Shown: positions 1 to 7,429 of the stretch, one piece after another
Position numbering within the stretch: position 1 is the stretch's first letter
How the letters are laid out: every line of letters starts with the position of its first letter
Assembly: GCA_039797965.1 (NCBI GenBank)
Contig: JBDKGX010000024.1
Location: forward strand, 1-29,395
DNA: 29,395 bases
From: Thiofilum sp039797965
Lineage (GTDB): Bacteria > Pseudomonadota > Gammaproteobacteria > Thiotrichales > Thiotrichaceae
Direction of reading: 5' to 3'
Program-made: the position numbers and the translations under genes
The notes under the pieces: model-generated
Database searches by the model: none
What the model saw: only the letters and a program-made list of their open reading frames with translations
Told to the model about the DNA's origin: nothing

Positions 1-2
1 CA

Positions 3-152
3 GAGACACCTGCTTTGGTGATTTCAGCGGATGCTAATGCCACTCACCAAACCGTGGTAACAGCGATGGAAATTGCTGGGCGATTGGGATTAACCAACTT
101 TTCGATTGCCACATCGCAATCGGCACGTAAAACACCCGAACAAGCCCAATAA
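3..152 (+). CDS. exbD: ExbD/TolR-family protein, C-terminal end (partial)
   Basis: An open frame enters from the left edge and stops at 150-152. It gives the last 49 residues of a protein, with segments such as ETPALVISADANATHQTV and AMEIAGRLGLTNFSIAT. This is the periplasmic C-terminal fold of ExbD/TolR, the proton-channel partner that energises TonB- or Tol-dependent outer-membrane processes. The stop lies 8 bases before the msbA start, so it is the upstream member of the same operon. An exbB-exbD pair before msbA/lpxK/kdsB is common in gammaproteobacteria. The start and the membrane anchor are outside the window, so ExbD cannot be told from TolR except by this gene order. Confidence 0.8.
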   Translation, partial: ETPALVISADANATHQTVVTAMEIAGRLGLTNFSIATSQSARKTPEQAQ

Positions 153-160
153 GGATCACT

Positions 161-1927
161 ATGCCACAGACCAGTATGACAGGGCTGTCAGTCTATAAAC
201 GCTTAGTAAAGTACTCGTTTCCTTATTGGCGTTATTTATTACTGGCTGTGGTGGCTTTAATTATTAGTGCGAGTACTCAGCCTTTATTTGCTGCCATTAT
301 GGGGCCTTTACTGGACAAGGCCATTTTGCAGCGTGACCCTAATGTGATTAGTTGGTTACCACTAGGTATTATGGGTATTTTCCTATTACGTGGCGCTACC
401 ATGTTTATATCTAGCTATTACATGGGGCTAGTGGGGCGGCTCATTACCCAAACGATTCGCAATCAAGTGTTCAATCACGTATTGGCTTTGCCTATTCGTT
501 ATTTTGAGCAAACCACCAGTGGCAAATTGATGGCGCATATTCTGTATTATACTGAGCAAGTGGCCAGTGCAGGTACTAGAGGTATTGCTAGCCTTATTCA
601 AGATTCAGCGACCGTAATTGGGTTATTAGCGTTAATGTTTTATCGCAGTTGGCAATTAACGTTAGGTGTCCTTTTAATTGTCCCACTCATTGCTTTAATT
701 GTAATGTATGCGACTAAACGGTTACGCCGTATTAGTCATGCAGTACAAGATTCAATGGGAGAGGTGACGCAAATCACCCATGAAGTGCTCAATGGTTATA
801 AAGTTATACGCCTTTTTAATGGTGAAAAGTTTGAGTCTGAACGGTTTGCTAAAGCTAACCAACATAATATGCAGTTACAAATGAAACGTATGGTAACGGA
901 GTTATTAAGTACTCCCTTAGTCCAGTTTTTAGTAGCCTGTGCATTAGCAGCCATAGTATTTCTTGCAACACGTGAAAGTACTTTAGAGACTTTATCGCCG
1001 GGTACTTTTATGTCGTTTATTATGGCGATGATTTTATTATTAGCGCCCATTCGTAATCTCACCCAATTAGGTTCGCAATTACAAACAGCAATTGCGGCAG
1101 GTGAAAGTTTATTTAAATTATTAGATACGCCCACTGAGCCAGAAACAGGTCATCAAGTACTAGAGCATTGTAAAGGTAAAGTAGTATTTGATCAGGTTAA
1201 TTTCACATATCCTGAAGCAGAAAAGTCAGTACTCAAAGATATTAGTTTTACCGTAAATGCAGGGCAAAAAATCGCATTAGTGGGGCGTTCTGGCAGTGGC
1301 AAAACAACACTAGTTAATTTAATTCCACGATTTTATCCTGAGTACTCTGGTTCTATTTTAATAGACGATATTTCTATTAAAGATTTAACGCTTGATAATT
1401 TACGACAGCAAATAGCTTATGTCGGGCAGGATATTGTGCTTTTCAATGATACTGTACGTAATAATATAGCGTATGGTGATAGGCGTAACGCTAGTGAAGC
1501 GGAGATACTAGCGGCAACAGATGCAGCATATGCAACGGATTTTATTAAACAATTACCCAATGGCTTAGATACGGTCATCGGTGATAATGGGGTGTTATTA
1601 TCCGGTGGGCAACGTCAGCGTTTATCTATCGCACGAGCTATTTTGGCGAATTCCCCCCTTTTAATTTTAGACGAAGCCACCTCAGCTTTAGATACTGAAT
1701 CAGAGCGTCATATTCAAGCTGCTTTAGAGCGTCTATTAGCTAATCGCACGACCTTTATGATTGCGCATCGTTTATCAACCATTGAAAAAGCCGATAAAAT
1801 TCTAGTCATGCAAGAGGGGCGTATAGTAGAGCAAGGTACTCATCAAGAGTTATTAGCTAAGCAAGGTGCCTATAGCCGCTTACATAGTTTGCAATTTAAA
1901 GAAGAAGAGCTTTTGGCTCAGGGTTAA
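161..1927 (+). CDS. msbA: Lipid A export ATP-binding/permease MsbA
   Basis: A 588-residue half-transporter of the ABC exporter type, the usual MsbA length. The first ~320 residues form the transmembrane domain, with hydrophobic helices near 25-45, 65-85, 145-185, 255-270 and 280-297. The nucleotide-binding domain follows: Walker A GRSGSGKTT (375-383), signature LSGGQRQ (480-486), Walker B LLILDEA (500-506) and switch histidine H536. MsbA homodimers flip core-lipid A across the inner membrane. Downstream, lpxK starts 3 bases after the stop and supplies the lipid A 4'-kinase, which supports MsbA over a generic multidrug exporter. The ATG at 161 follows an AAGGAT ribosome site. Confidence 0.95.
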   Translation: MPQTSMTGLSVYKRLVKYSFPYWRYLLLAVVALIISASTQPLFAAIMGPLLDKAILQRDPNVISWLPLGIMGIFLLRGATMFISSYYMGLVGRLITQTIRNQVFNHVLALPIRYFEQTTSGKLMAHILYYTEQVASAGTRGIASLIQDSATVIGLLALMFYRSWQLTLGVLLIVPLIALIVMYATKRLRRISHAVQDSMGEVTQITHEVLNGYKVIRLFNGEKFESERFAKANQHNMQLQMKRMVTELLSTPLVQFLVACALAAIVFLATRESTLETLSPGTFMSFIMAMILLLAPIRNLTQLGSQLQTAIAAGESLFKLLDTPTEPETGHQVLEHCKGKVVFDQVNFTYPEAEKSVLKDISFTVNAGQKIALVGRSGSGKTTLVNLIPRFYPEYSGSILIDDISIKDLTLDNLRQQIAYVGQDIVLFNDTVRNNIAYGDRRNASEAEILAATDAAYATDFIKQLPNGLDTVIGDNGVLLSGGQRQRLSIARAILANSPLLILDEATSALDTESERHIQAALERLLANRTTFMIAHRLSTIEKADKILVMQEGRIVEQGTHQELLAKQGAYSRLHSLQFKEEELLAQG

Positions 1928-1930
1928 TGC

Positions 1931-2965
1931 ATGACTAAATTGCAATTAGTACTGATTCATTGGTTTGAAAATCTCTGGTATCGACCTGTAGCACCCTTAT
2001 GGGCAAAAGTAATTTTTAAGCCTTTGGAGTTATTATATTGTTATTTAGGTACTCGTAAGCGTTTAAATGCTGCAACTATAAAATATCCAGTGCCTATTAT
2101 AATAGTTGGAAATATTACCGTAGGTGGTACAGGAAAAACTCCCTTATTAATTTATTTAGTTGAACTGCTAAAAAGCAAAGGCTATAAACCTGCCGTAGTC
2201 AGTCGTGGTTATGCGGCAAAAGAAAAACTAACACAGCCTTTATTAATTACATCAAGTACTTTGCCTTATCAAGCAGGGGATGAGCCTGTCTTAATTTATC
2301 AACGTACCCAAGTACCTGTTTGTGTGTATCCACAGCGAAATTTAGCAGTGCAAACCTTACTTAAGCATTATCCTGATTGTAATGTTATTTTAAGTGATGA
2401 TGGTTTACAGCATTATTCATTAAGTCGTGATATTGAAATAGTGGTGATAGATGCTCAGCGTTTGTTAGGTAATGGATATTGCTTGCCTTTAGGGGCATTA
2501 CGAGAAAAGCCAGAGCGTTTAAATTCAGTTGACTTTAAAATTATTAATGGTGAGGCTGCTCATTCATTAATACCTTCATCTTTTAAAGTGATGGTTGAGG
2601 GCTCTACACTTTATGCTCTAAATAGTTTCCATGTGACTCGACCCTTAATTGATTTTAAGCATCAAACGGTTAATGTAGTGACGGGGATTGGTAATCCAGA
2701 GCGCTTTCTAAGTACTTTGCAACAAGCAGGTTTAAAAATTATTTTAAAACAATTTCCTGATCATTATGCTTTTCAAGAGCATGATTTATTAATAGATAAT
2801 AATTTCCCTATTATAATGACTGAAAAAGATGCAGTGAAATGCCGAGAGTTTAAAATTAAAAATGCGTGGTATTTACCGATTTCAGCCAGAGTCGAGTCCC
2901 CTTTTGATGAATTATTCTTGCAACGTTTACAGGAGGTTAGTACACCATGCAAAAGCAATTATTAG
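1931..2965 (+). CDS. lpxK: Tetraacyldisaccharide 4'-kinase LpxK
   Basis: 344 residues, the normal length for LpxK, the inner-membrane kinase that phosphorylates the 4' position of the lipid A precursor disaccharide. An N-terminal hydrophobic/amphipathic segment (~20-40) is followed by the unusual P-loop GNITVGGTGKTP (60-71) and the downstream block LSDDGLQHYSLSRDIEIVVID, both typical of the family. The gene sits directly behind msbA. Its 3' end overlaps the Trm112-like gene by 19 bases (2947-2965), which suggests translational coupling. The body is AT-rich at third positions (many TTA, ATT and AAA codons), like the neighbouring genes. Confidence 0.95.
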   Translation: MTKLQLVLIHWFENLWYRPVAPLWAKVIFKPLELLYCYLGTRKRLNAATIKYPVPIIIVGNITVGGTGKTPLLIYLVELLKSKGYKPAVVSRGYAAKEKLTQPLLITSSTLPYQAGDEPVLIYQRTQVPVCVYPQRNLAVQTLLKHYPDCNVILSDDGLQHYSLSRDIEIVVIDAQRLLGNGYCLPLGALREKPERLNSVDFKIINGEAAHSLIPSSFKVMVEGSTLYALNSFHVTRPLIDFKHQTVNVVTGIGNPERFLSTLQQAGLKIILKQFPDHYAFQEHDLLIDNNFPIIMTEKDAVKCREFKIKNAWYLPISARVESPFDELFLQRLQEVSTPCKSNY

Positions 2966-3138
2966 CAATTTTAGTGTGTCCCGTGACTAAGGGTTCCTTG
3001 GTTTATAATAAAGCCGCTCAGGAGCTAATTTCTTATTCTGCGCGTTTGGCTTATCCCATTAAAGACGGTGTGCCGATGTTATTGGCAGAGGAAGGTCGCC
3101 CATTGACAGATGATGAGCTAGAGAACCGCTTGTCATGA
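2947..3138 (+). CDS. Trm112/YcaR-family small protein
   Basis: 63 residues, matching the YcaR-like Trm112 proteins found between lpxK and kdsB in many gammaproteobacteria. Recognisable pieces are LLAILVCPVTKG near the N-terminus and LAYPIKDGVPMLL in the second half. Family members that bind zinc use four cysteines. Here only C11 remains: the CPVC position is CPVT and the ELIC position is ELIS, so a zinc site is unlikely. This cysteine-poor form is common in bacteria. The start overlaps the end of lpxK, and its stop overlaps the kdsB start by 4 bases (ATGA), so it is co-translated. Its molecular role here is unknown. Confidence 0.88.
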   Translation: MQKQLLAILVCPVTKGSLVYNKAAQELISYSARLAYPIKDGVPMLLAEEGRPLTDDELENRLS

Positions 3139-3890
3139 ACCATAATGTGGTAGTAGTGATTCCTGCACGGTTTGCTTCGACTCGCTTTCCCGGCAAGCCT
3201 TTACATAGCTTGGCAGGTAAGTCCTTGATTCAGCATGTTTATGAGCGTGCTAAAGCCTTGGAAAGTCAAGTGGATGCTATTATTGTAGCGACTGATCACG
3301 AGGGTATTAAAAGTACTTGTGAAGGCTTTGGCGCTACGGTGTGTATGACGGCGAGTACTCATGAAACCGGTAGCGATCGTTTGGCTGAGGTCGCCTCGAT
3401 TTATGGTTGGGCAGATAATACGATTGTGGTGAATTTACAAGGGGATGAGCCTTTAACGCCTTTAGTAAATTTACAGCAATTAATTGCCAATATGCGTAAG
3501 CATAAGACGGTTGCTATCGCAACATTAGCGGCTCCCATTTCATCCAGAGAGGATTTTAATAATCCTAATGTGGTAAAAGTGGTGCGAGATGAAACAGGTT
3601 TGGCGTTATATTTCAGTCGTGCGCCTATCCCTTTTCAACGTGACGCTCAAAGTACTCCTCTTCAAGAATACGCTTTACGTCATATAGGTATGTATGCCTA
3701 TCGAGTGGGATTTTTAAAGGCGTACCCCACTTTAAAATCCTCTCCTTTAGAGCAGCTGGAAAAATTAGAGCAATTGCGAGCGCTTTCTAATGGTTTTAGC
3801 ATTCATGTCGACATAGCACTACAAAATCCGGGAGCAGGGGTGGATACGCTTGCAGATGCTATAGCGGTAGAGGCTTTACTGAATTGTTGA
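3135..3890 (+). CDS. kdsB: 3-deoxy-manno-octulosonate cytidylyltransferase KdsB
   Basis: 251 residues, the standard KdsB length. It activates Kdo with CTP to give CMP-Kdo, the donor for the inner core of lipopolysaccharide. The N-terminal nucleotide-binding signature IPARFASTRFPGKPL (10-24) is intact, as are ATDHEGI and VVNLQGDEP, the acidic metal-binding region. It is the last gene of the exbD-msbA-lpxK-Trm112-kdsB operon and starts inside the end of the Trm112-like gene. Two palindromes of the mqo/aceA type lie in its last 90 bases (3805-3814) and across its stop codon (3882-3895), so control DNA for the downstream gene may extend into this coding region. Confidence 0.96.
   Translation: MNHNVVVVIPARFASTRFPGKPLHSLAGKSLIQHVYERAKALESQVDAIIVATDHEGIKSTCEGFGATVCMTASTHETGSDRLAEVASIYGWADNTIVVNLQGDEPLTPLVNLQQLIANMRKHKTVAIATLAAPISSREDFNNPNVVKVVRDETGLALYFSRAPIPFQRDAQSTPLQEYALRHIGMYAYRVGFLKAYPTLKSSPLEQLEKLEQLRALSNGFSIHVDIALQNPGAGVDTLADAIAVEALLNC
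3805..3814. promoter_or_regulatory. Palindrome ATGTCGACAT, possible extra operator
   Basis: A perfect 10-base palindrome with the same TGTCGACA core as sites upstream of mqo and aceA. It lies inside the 3' end of kdsB, where it encodes ordinary residues (HVDIA), so it may be chance. Its spacing to the next site is about 80 bases. Weak on its own; listed because of the cluster. Confidence 0.3.
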
Positions 3891-3895
3891 CAATT
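3882..3895. promoter_or_regulatory. Palindrome AATTGTTGACAATT, candidate operator upstream of mqo
   Basis: A 14-base palindrome with arms AATTGT/ACAATT around a TG centre, overlapping the kdsB stop codon (3888-3890). It contains a TTGACA hexamer (3887-3892), and a second TTGACA follows at 3895-3900, so it could also be part of a promoter. It belongs to the TGT(C/T)(G/A)ACA family seen at 4034, 5692 and 5823. The arms fit the loose GT...AC operator pattern of GntR/FadR-type repressors; the regulator is not in the window. Confidence 0.5.
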
Positions 3896-4135
3896 TGACA
3901 CAAGTATTGGTCTAACATAGTAAAGCCAGTGCATTTAGAAAAATGCTTATGCAGCTATATGAATATTTGTTTACATTTTGCTAATTGCTGCAATGCCGCA
4001 TTCCAATGCACTTTGTGACTCGTTTACACTATGATTGTCGACAATTTTACAAAAAAACCCTGTGTAAATGGTAGAAAAGCTGATCTAGTCATTCTATTAT
4101 CTGGGCTTTCGTAATCTTGGGTGTTGGGATTTTGT
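3891..4135 (+). promoter_or_regulatory. kdsB-mqo intergenic control region
   Basis: About 245 bases without a gene. It holds two TTGACA-like hexamers (3887-3892 and 3895-3900) followed by an AT-rich CATAGT (3916-3921), and a second candidate -10 TATGAT (4030-4035) abutting the perfect palindrome at 4034-4045. No intrinsic terminator for the kdsB operon is evident. The palindromes suggest regulated transcription of mqo. The exact start point cannot be set from sequence. Confidence 0.5.
4034..4045. promoter_or_regulatory. Palindrome ATTGTCGACAAT, candidate mqo operator
   Basis: A perfect 12-base palindrome about 90 bases upstream of mqo, immediately after a TATGAT hexamer. Its core TGTCGACA recurs in the aceA promoter (5825-5832). 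A shared operator would link malate oxidation and the glyoxylate shunt. Function is inferred from symmetry and position only. Confidence 0.55.
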
Positions 4136-5629
4136 ATGGCCACTAAGAATGTTGATGTACTTCTAGTTGGAGCAGGGGCGATGAGCTCTACTCTTGGTGT
4201 ATTACTCAAGCAATTAAATCCAGCTTTTACCATAGCAATGGTGGAGCGTTTAGAGGATATTGCTCAAGAAAGTACTAGTGGCTGGAACAACGCAGGAACA
4301 GGTCACGCTGCTTATTGCGAACTCAACTATACCCCTGAAACCGCCGATGGCAAGATCAATGCCAGCAAAGCCTTTGATATTAATGCTTCTTTTGAAGTGT
4401 CTATGCAGTTTTGGTCGTATTTAGTCGAACAAGGTGCATTACCGGATCCGCGTGCATTTATTAGCCCCACTCCCCATGTGAGCTTTGTGTGGGGTGAGAA
4501 AAATGTTGACTATCTACGCAAGCGTTTTGAAGCCTTAAGCGCTAGTGCTCAATTTGCTGGGATGGAATACAGCGAAGATCCTAAAGTACTTAGTACATGG
4601 ATGCCTTTGGTGATGGAGGGGCGCGATCCCAACGAGAAAGTGGCAGGTACCCGCGTGGCATGGGGGACTGATGTCAACTTTGGTGCATTAGCGCGTCATA
4701 TGATTGAGTACTCTAAAAAAGCAGGCGACTTTGATTTATATACCAGCCATGAAGTGACTGAGTTACAGCGTAATGCTAAGGGCTGGTCAGTACGTGCTAA
4801 AGATCATAAAACAGGGAGTCACTTAGATATAGAAGCCCAGTTTGTGTTTCTAGGTGCTGGCGGTAGTGCTTTATTGCTACTGCAAAAATCCGGCATTGAT
4901 GAAGCCGTGGGTTACGGTGGTTTCCCTGTGAGTGGTCAATGGTTGGTTTGTAAAAATCAAGCCGTAGTTGGACAGCACTTAGCTAAGGTGTATGGTAAAG
5001 CGGCTATTGGTGCGCCCCCCATGTCAGTACCTCATCTAGATACTCGTATTATTGATGGTGAACATGCGCTGTTATTTGGCCCCTTTGCTGGATTTACGAC
5101 TAAGTTCCTAAAGCAAGGTTCTTTTATGGACTTATTTGCCTCTATTCGCCCTAACAATCTTTGGCCAATGCTTAAAGTGGGGATGACTAGCTTTGATTTG
5201 ATTAAGTACTTGATTACTGAAGTATTACAGACTCGTAAATCCCGTATGGTAGCCTTACGCGAGTACTTCCCCAAAGCGCAAGATAGTGATTGGTCATTAG
5301 CGATTGCAGGTCAGCGCGTACAAATTATTAAGAAAGACCCGAAAGTGGGGGGTAAGTTAGAGTTTGGTACCGAGGTAGTGGCTGCAAAAGATGGTACGTT
5401 AGCAGCACTGTTGGGTGCTTCTCCAGGGGCTTCAGTTGCCGTGACTGCGATGTTACATGTAGTTGAAAAATGCTTTGCAGAGGAACTCGCTACACCTGAG
5501 TGGCAAGCCCGTATTAAAGCGATGATTCCTTCTTACGGTCAGTCTTTGACTAAGGATGCAGAGTTATTAAAGCAAGTTCGTCAGCATAGCTTGACCACGC
5601 TGAAAATTCTTCCTTCTGCGGCTGAATAG
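4136..5629 (+). CDS. mqo: Malate:quinone oxidoreductase
   Basis: A membrane-associated FAD enzyme that oxidises malate to oxaloacetate and passes electrons to quinone. The ATG at 4136 gives 497 residues beginning MATKNVDVLLVGAGAMSSTL, which places the Rossmann FAD motif GAGAMSS at the expected distance from the N-terminus. A GTG at 4121 would add only five residues. Family blocks seen are STSGWNNAGTGHAA, LFGPFAGFTTKFLK and LLGASPGASVAV near the C-terminus. Neither start has a strong ribosome site, which may limit expression. It stands alone between kdsB and aceA but shares palindromic sites with aceA. It replaces or supplements NAD-malate dehydrogenase, as in other bacteria with this enzyme. 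Confidence 0.95.
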   Translation: MATKNVDVLLVGAGAMSSTLGVLLKQLNPAFTIAMVERLEDIAQESTSGWNNAGTGHAAYCELNYTPETADGKINASKAFDINASFEVSMQFWSYLVEQGALPDPRAFISPTPHVSFVWGEKNVDYLRKRFEALSASAQFAGMEYSEDPKVLSTWMPLVMEGRDPNEKVAGTRVAWGTDVNFGALARHMIEYSKKAGDFDLYTSHEVTELQRNAKGWSVRAKDHKTGSHLDIEAQFVFLGAGGSALLLLQKSGIDEAVGYGGFPVSGQWLVCKNQAVVGQHLAKVYGKAAIGAPPMSVPHLDTRIIDGEHALLFGPFAGFTTKFLKQGSFMDLFASIRPNNLWPMLKVGMTSFDLIKYLITEVLQTRKSRMVALREYFPKAQDSDWSLAIAGQRVQIIKKDPKVGGKLEFGTEVVAAKDGTLAALLGASPGASVAVTAMLHVVEKCFAEELATPEWQARIKAMIPSYGQSLTKDAELLKQVRQHSLTTLKILPSAAE

Positions 5630-5649
5630 AGCGACTTTTAATAAGTACT

Positions 5650-5682
5650 TATCTGAGCGTTAGTAAAACTAAGGTTCAGATA
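5650..5682 (+). terminator. Hairpin after mqo, probable terminator
   Basis: TATCTGA (5650-5656) pairs with TCAGATA (5676-5682). An inner TTAG/CTAA extends this to about 14 base pairs with one mismatch and one G-U pair, around the loop TAAAA. It starts 21 bases after the mqo stop. A run of six T lies only some 20 bases later, so termination may be weak or factor-assisted. Confidence 0.5.
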
Positions 5683-5691
5683 GTGAGTGTT

Positions 5692-5703
5692 TATGTCAAC
5701 ATA
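5692..5703. promoter_or_regulatory. Palindrome TATGTCAACATA, candidate upstream aceA operator
   Basis: Arms TATGT/ACATA around a CA centre, followed by TTTTTT. It is related to the TGTCGACA sites and lies 131 bases upstream of the promoter-embedded site. That distance would allow DNA looping by a dimeric repressor or an activator role. Confidence 0.4.
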
Positions 5704-5809
5704 GTTTTTTGGCTATATATCTCTTACGTATGGTCAACTACTATTTAAATCTAATTTATTCAAATATAATCATTGGGTTAAGAAAAAATTAGTATTTTAA
5801 TAGTTACTA

Positions 5810-5838
5810 TTGAAGAAATTTTATTGTCGACATAATAT
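5810..5838 (+). promoter_or_regulatory. Sigma70-type promoter of aceA with embedded operator
   Basis: TTGAAG (5810-5815) and TAATAT (5833-5838) are separated by exactly 17 bases. The spacer carries TGTCGACA (5825-5832) touching the -10 element, inside the near-palindrome ATTGTCGACATAAT. A bound protein would block RNA polymerase, so repression is the simplest reading. The predicted start near 5845 leaves a leader of about 175 bases before aceA. Confidence 0.6.
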
Positions 5839-5844
5839 TACTGA

Positions 5845-6019
5845 AATACTATCGAGACCTATCTATCTAGCGATCTGTTCAGCAGGTGGCGGATGTTAAC
5901 AAGATTCGCATAAGCGAACTGCAATGGAGGAGAGACCAGCGCTTTTAAGCTAAGCGCCTAGACTGGTCTGTGAAGAGATTTTAGTTAGTTCACTTTTTTA
6001 TGAATCTGAGGAGATCCGC
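5845..6019 (+). promoter_or_regulatory. Structured 5' leader of aceA
   Basis: Three possible RNA elements lie before the start codon. First, TTCGC-ATAA-GCGAA (5905-5918). Second, a two-part helix AGACCA (5933-5938)/TGGTCT (5964-5969) stacked on GCGCTT (5939-5944)/AAGCGC (5952-5957), with a six-base bulge on the 3' side. Third, a weak GTGAA/TTCAC pair (5970-5974, 5989-5993) followed by six T, just before the GAGGAG ribosome site. I do not recognise a known riboswitch class. A six-codon frame with an AGGTGG-like site starts at 5893. Confidence 0.45.
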
Positions 6020-7330
6020 ATGAGTACGCGTGCAGAGCAAATTGAAGCTTTAAAACAAGACTGGGCCACTAATCCACGTTGGAAAAACGTAAAACGCGGT
6101 TACAGTGCTGAGGATGTGGTTCGTCTACGTGGTTCCATGCAACCTGAGTACACCTTAGCCAAACGTGGTGCTGAGAAGTTATGGGAAAAGGTTAACGGCG
6201 GCGCGAAAAAAGGCTACGTGAATGCATTCGGTGCGATCACTGCAGGTCAAGCCATGCAACAAGCTAAAGCAGGCTTAGAAGCGGTTTATCTTTCAGGTTG
6301 GCAAGTAGCAGCAGACGGTAATACCTCTGAAACTATGTACCCAGACCAATCGTTATATGCGTATGATTCAGTTCCTACAATGGTTCGTCGCATTAACAAC
6401 ACGTTCAAACGTGCTGACGAAATCCAATGGTCACGTGGTATTGAACCCGGTTCTAAAGAGTTCGTTGATTACTTCCTACCTATCGTTGCTGACGCGGAAG
6501 CGGGTTTTGGTGGCGTATTAAACGCTTTCGAACTCATGAAAAACATGATTGCTGCAGGTGCTGCAGGTGTTCACTTTGAAGACCAATTAGCGGCTGTTAA
6601 AAAATGCGGTCACATGGGCGGTAAAGTACTAGTTCCTACTTCTGAAGCCGTTGAAAAGTTAATTGCTGCACGTTTTGCGGCTGACGTAATGGGTGTTCCT
6701 ACCATCGTTTTAGCTCGTACTGACGCAGAAGCGGCTAATCTTTTAACTTCTGATCATGATGCTAACGACAAGCCATTCTTAACAGGCGAGCGTACTCAAG
6801 AAGGTTTCTACCGTGTGAAAAACGGTTTAGAACAAGCTATCAGCCGTGGTATCGCTTACGCTCCTTATGCTGACTTGGTATGGTGTGAGACAGGTACGCC
6901 TGATCTTGGTTTTGCGCGTGAATTTGCTCAAGCAGTATTAGCCGCTAATCCTGGTAAATTGTTATCTTATAACTGCTCACCTTCATTCAACTGGAAGAAA
7001 AATCTAGACGATAAAACTATCGCTAAATTCCAAGATGAATTGTCTGCATTAGGTTACAAATATCAATTCATTACCTTAGCGGGTATCCATATCAACTGGT
7101 TCAACACCTTCCAATTTGCGCATAACTATGCACGCGGCGAAGGTATGAAACATTATGTAAACATGGTTCAAGAGCCAGAGTTTGCTGCTCGTGAACAAGG
7201 TTACACCTTCGTATCTCACCAACAAGAAGTGGGTGCAGGTTACTTCGATGACGTAACAACTGTTATCCAAGGTGGTTCTTCTAGCGTTAAAGCGTTAACT
7301 GGTTCTACTGAAGAAGAACAATTCCACTAA
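6020..7330 (+). CDS. aceA: Isocitrate lyase
   Basis: 436 residues, typical for the AceA subgroup of E. coli type. It splits isocitrate into succinate and glyoxylate, the first step of the glyoxylate shunt. The catalytic loop KKCGHMGGK (194-202, nucleophile C196) and the metal-binding region LPIVADAEAGFGG (153-165) are intact. A strong GAGGAG ribosome site precedes the ATG. Codon choice (AAC, TTC, GAA, GGT and CGT rich) looks biased toward high expression compared with neighbouring genes. No malate synthase lies in the window. The long leader and the promoter with an embedded palindrome point to tight control, and the shared palindrome suggests coregulation with mqo. Confidence 0.96.
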   Translation: MSTRAEQIEALKQDWATNPRWKNVKRGYSAEDVVRLRGSMQPEYTLAKRGAEKLWEKVNGGAKKGYVNAFGAITAGQAMQQAKAGLEAVYLSGWQVAADGNTSETMYPDQSLYAYDSVPTMVRRINNTFKRADEIQWSRGIEPGSKEFVDYFLPIVADAEAGFGGVLNAFELMKNMIAAGAAGVHFEDQLAAVKKCGHMGGKVLVPTSEAVEKLIAARFAADVMGVPTIVLARTDAEAANLLTSDHDANDKPFLTGERTQEGFYRVKNGLEQAISRGIAYAPYADLVWCETGTPDLGFAREFAQAVLAANPGKLLSYNCSPSFNWKKNLDDKTIAKFQDELSALGYKYQFITLAGIHINWFNTFQFAHNYARGEGMKHYVNMVQEPEFAAREQGYTFVSHQQEVGAGYFDDVTTVIQGGSSSVKALTGSTEEEQFH

Positions 7331-7373
7331 AATGCCCTATTCAAGCCAAGGGTTTGAATAAGCATTTGCTGTG

Positions 7374-7403
7374 AAAAAAGCCCGACCTCTGTCGGGCTTT
7401 TTT
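7374..7403 (+). terminator. Intrinsic terminator of aceA
   Basis: GCCCGAC (7380-7386) and GTCGGGC (7391-7397) form a perfect 7-base-pair stem with loop CTCT, preceded by six A and followed by six T. A textbook intrinsic terminator that may work in both directions; it lies 44 bases after the aceA stop. Confidence 0.92.
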
Positions 7404-7429
7404 ATTACCCCAATACAAAGGATTTCAAA

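Noticed and set aside
4121..4135. GTG start of mqo giving MLGFC extra
   Set aside because: The ATG at 4136 places the FAD motif at the normal distance. No ribosome site separates the two clearly.
5893..5913. Six-codon leader peptide (MLTRFA) before aceA
   Set aside because: Too short to support without conservation, and it has no regulatory codon run such as seen in attenuators.
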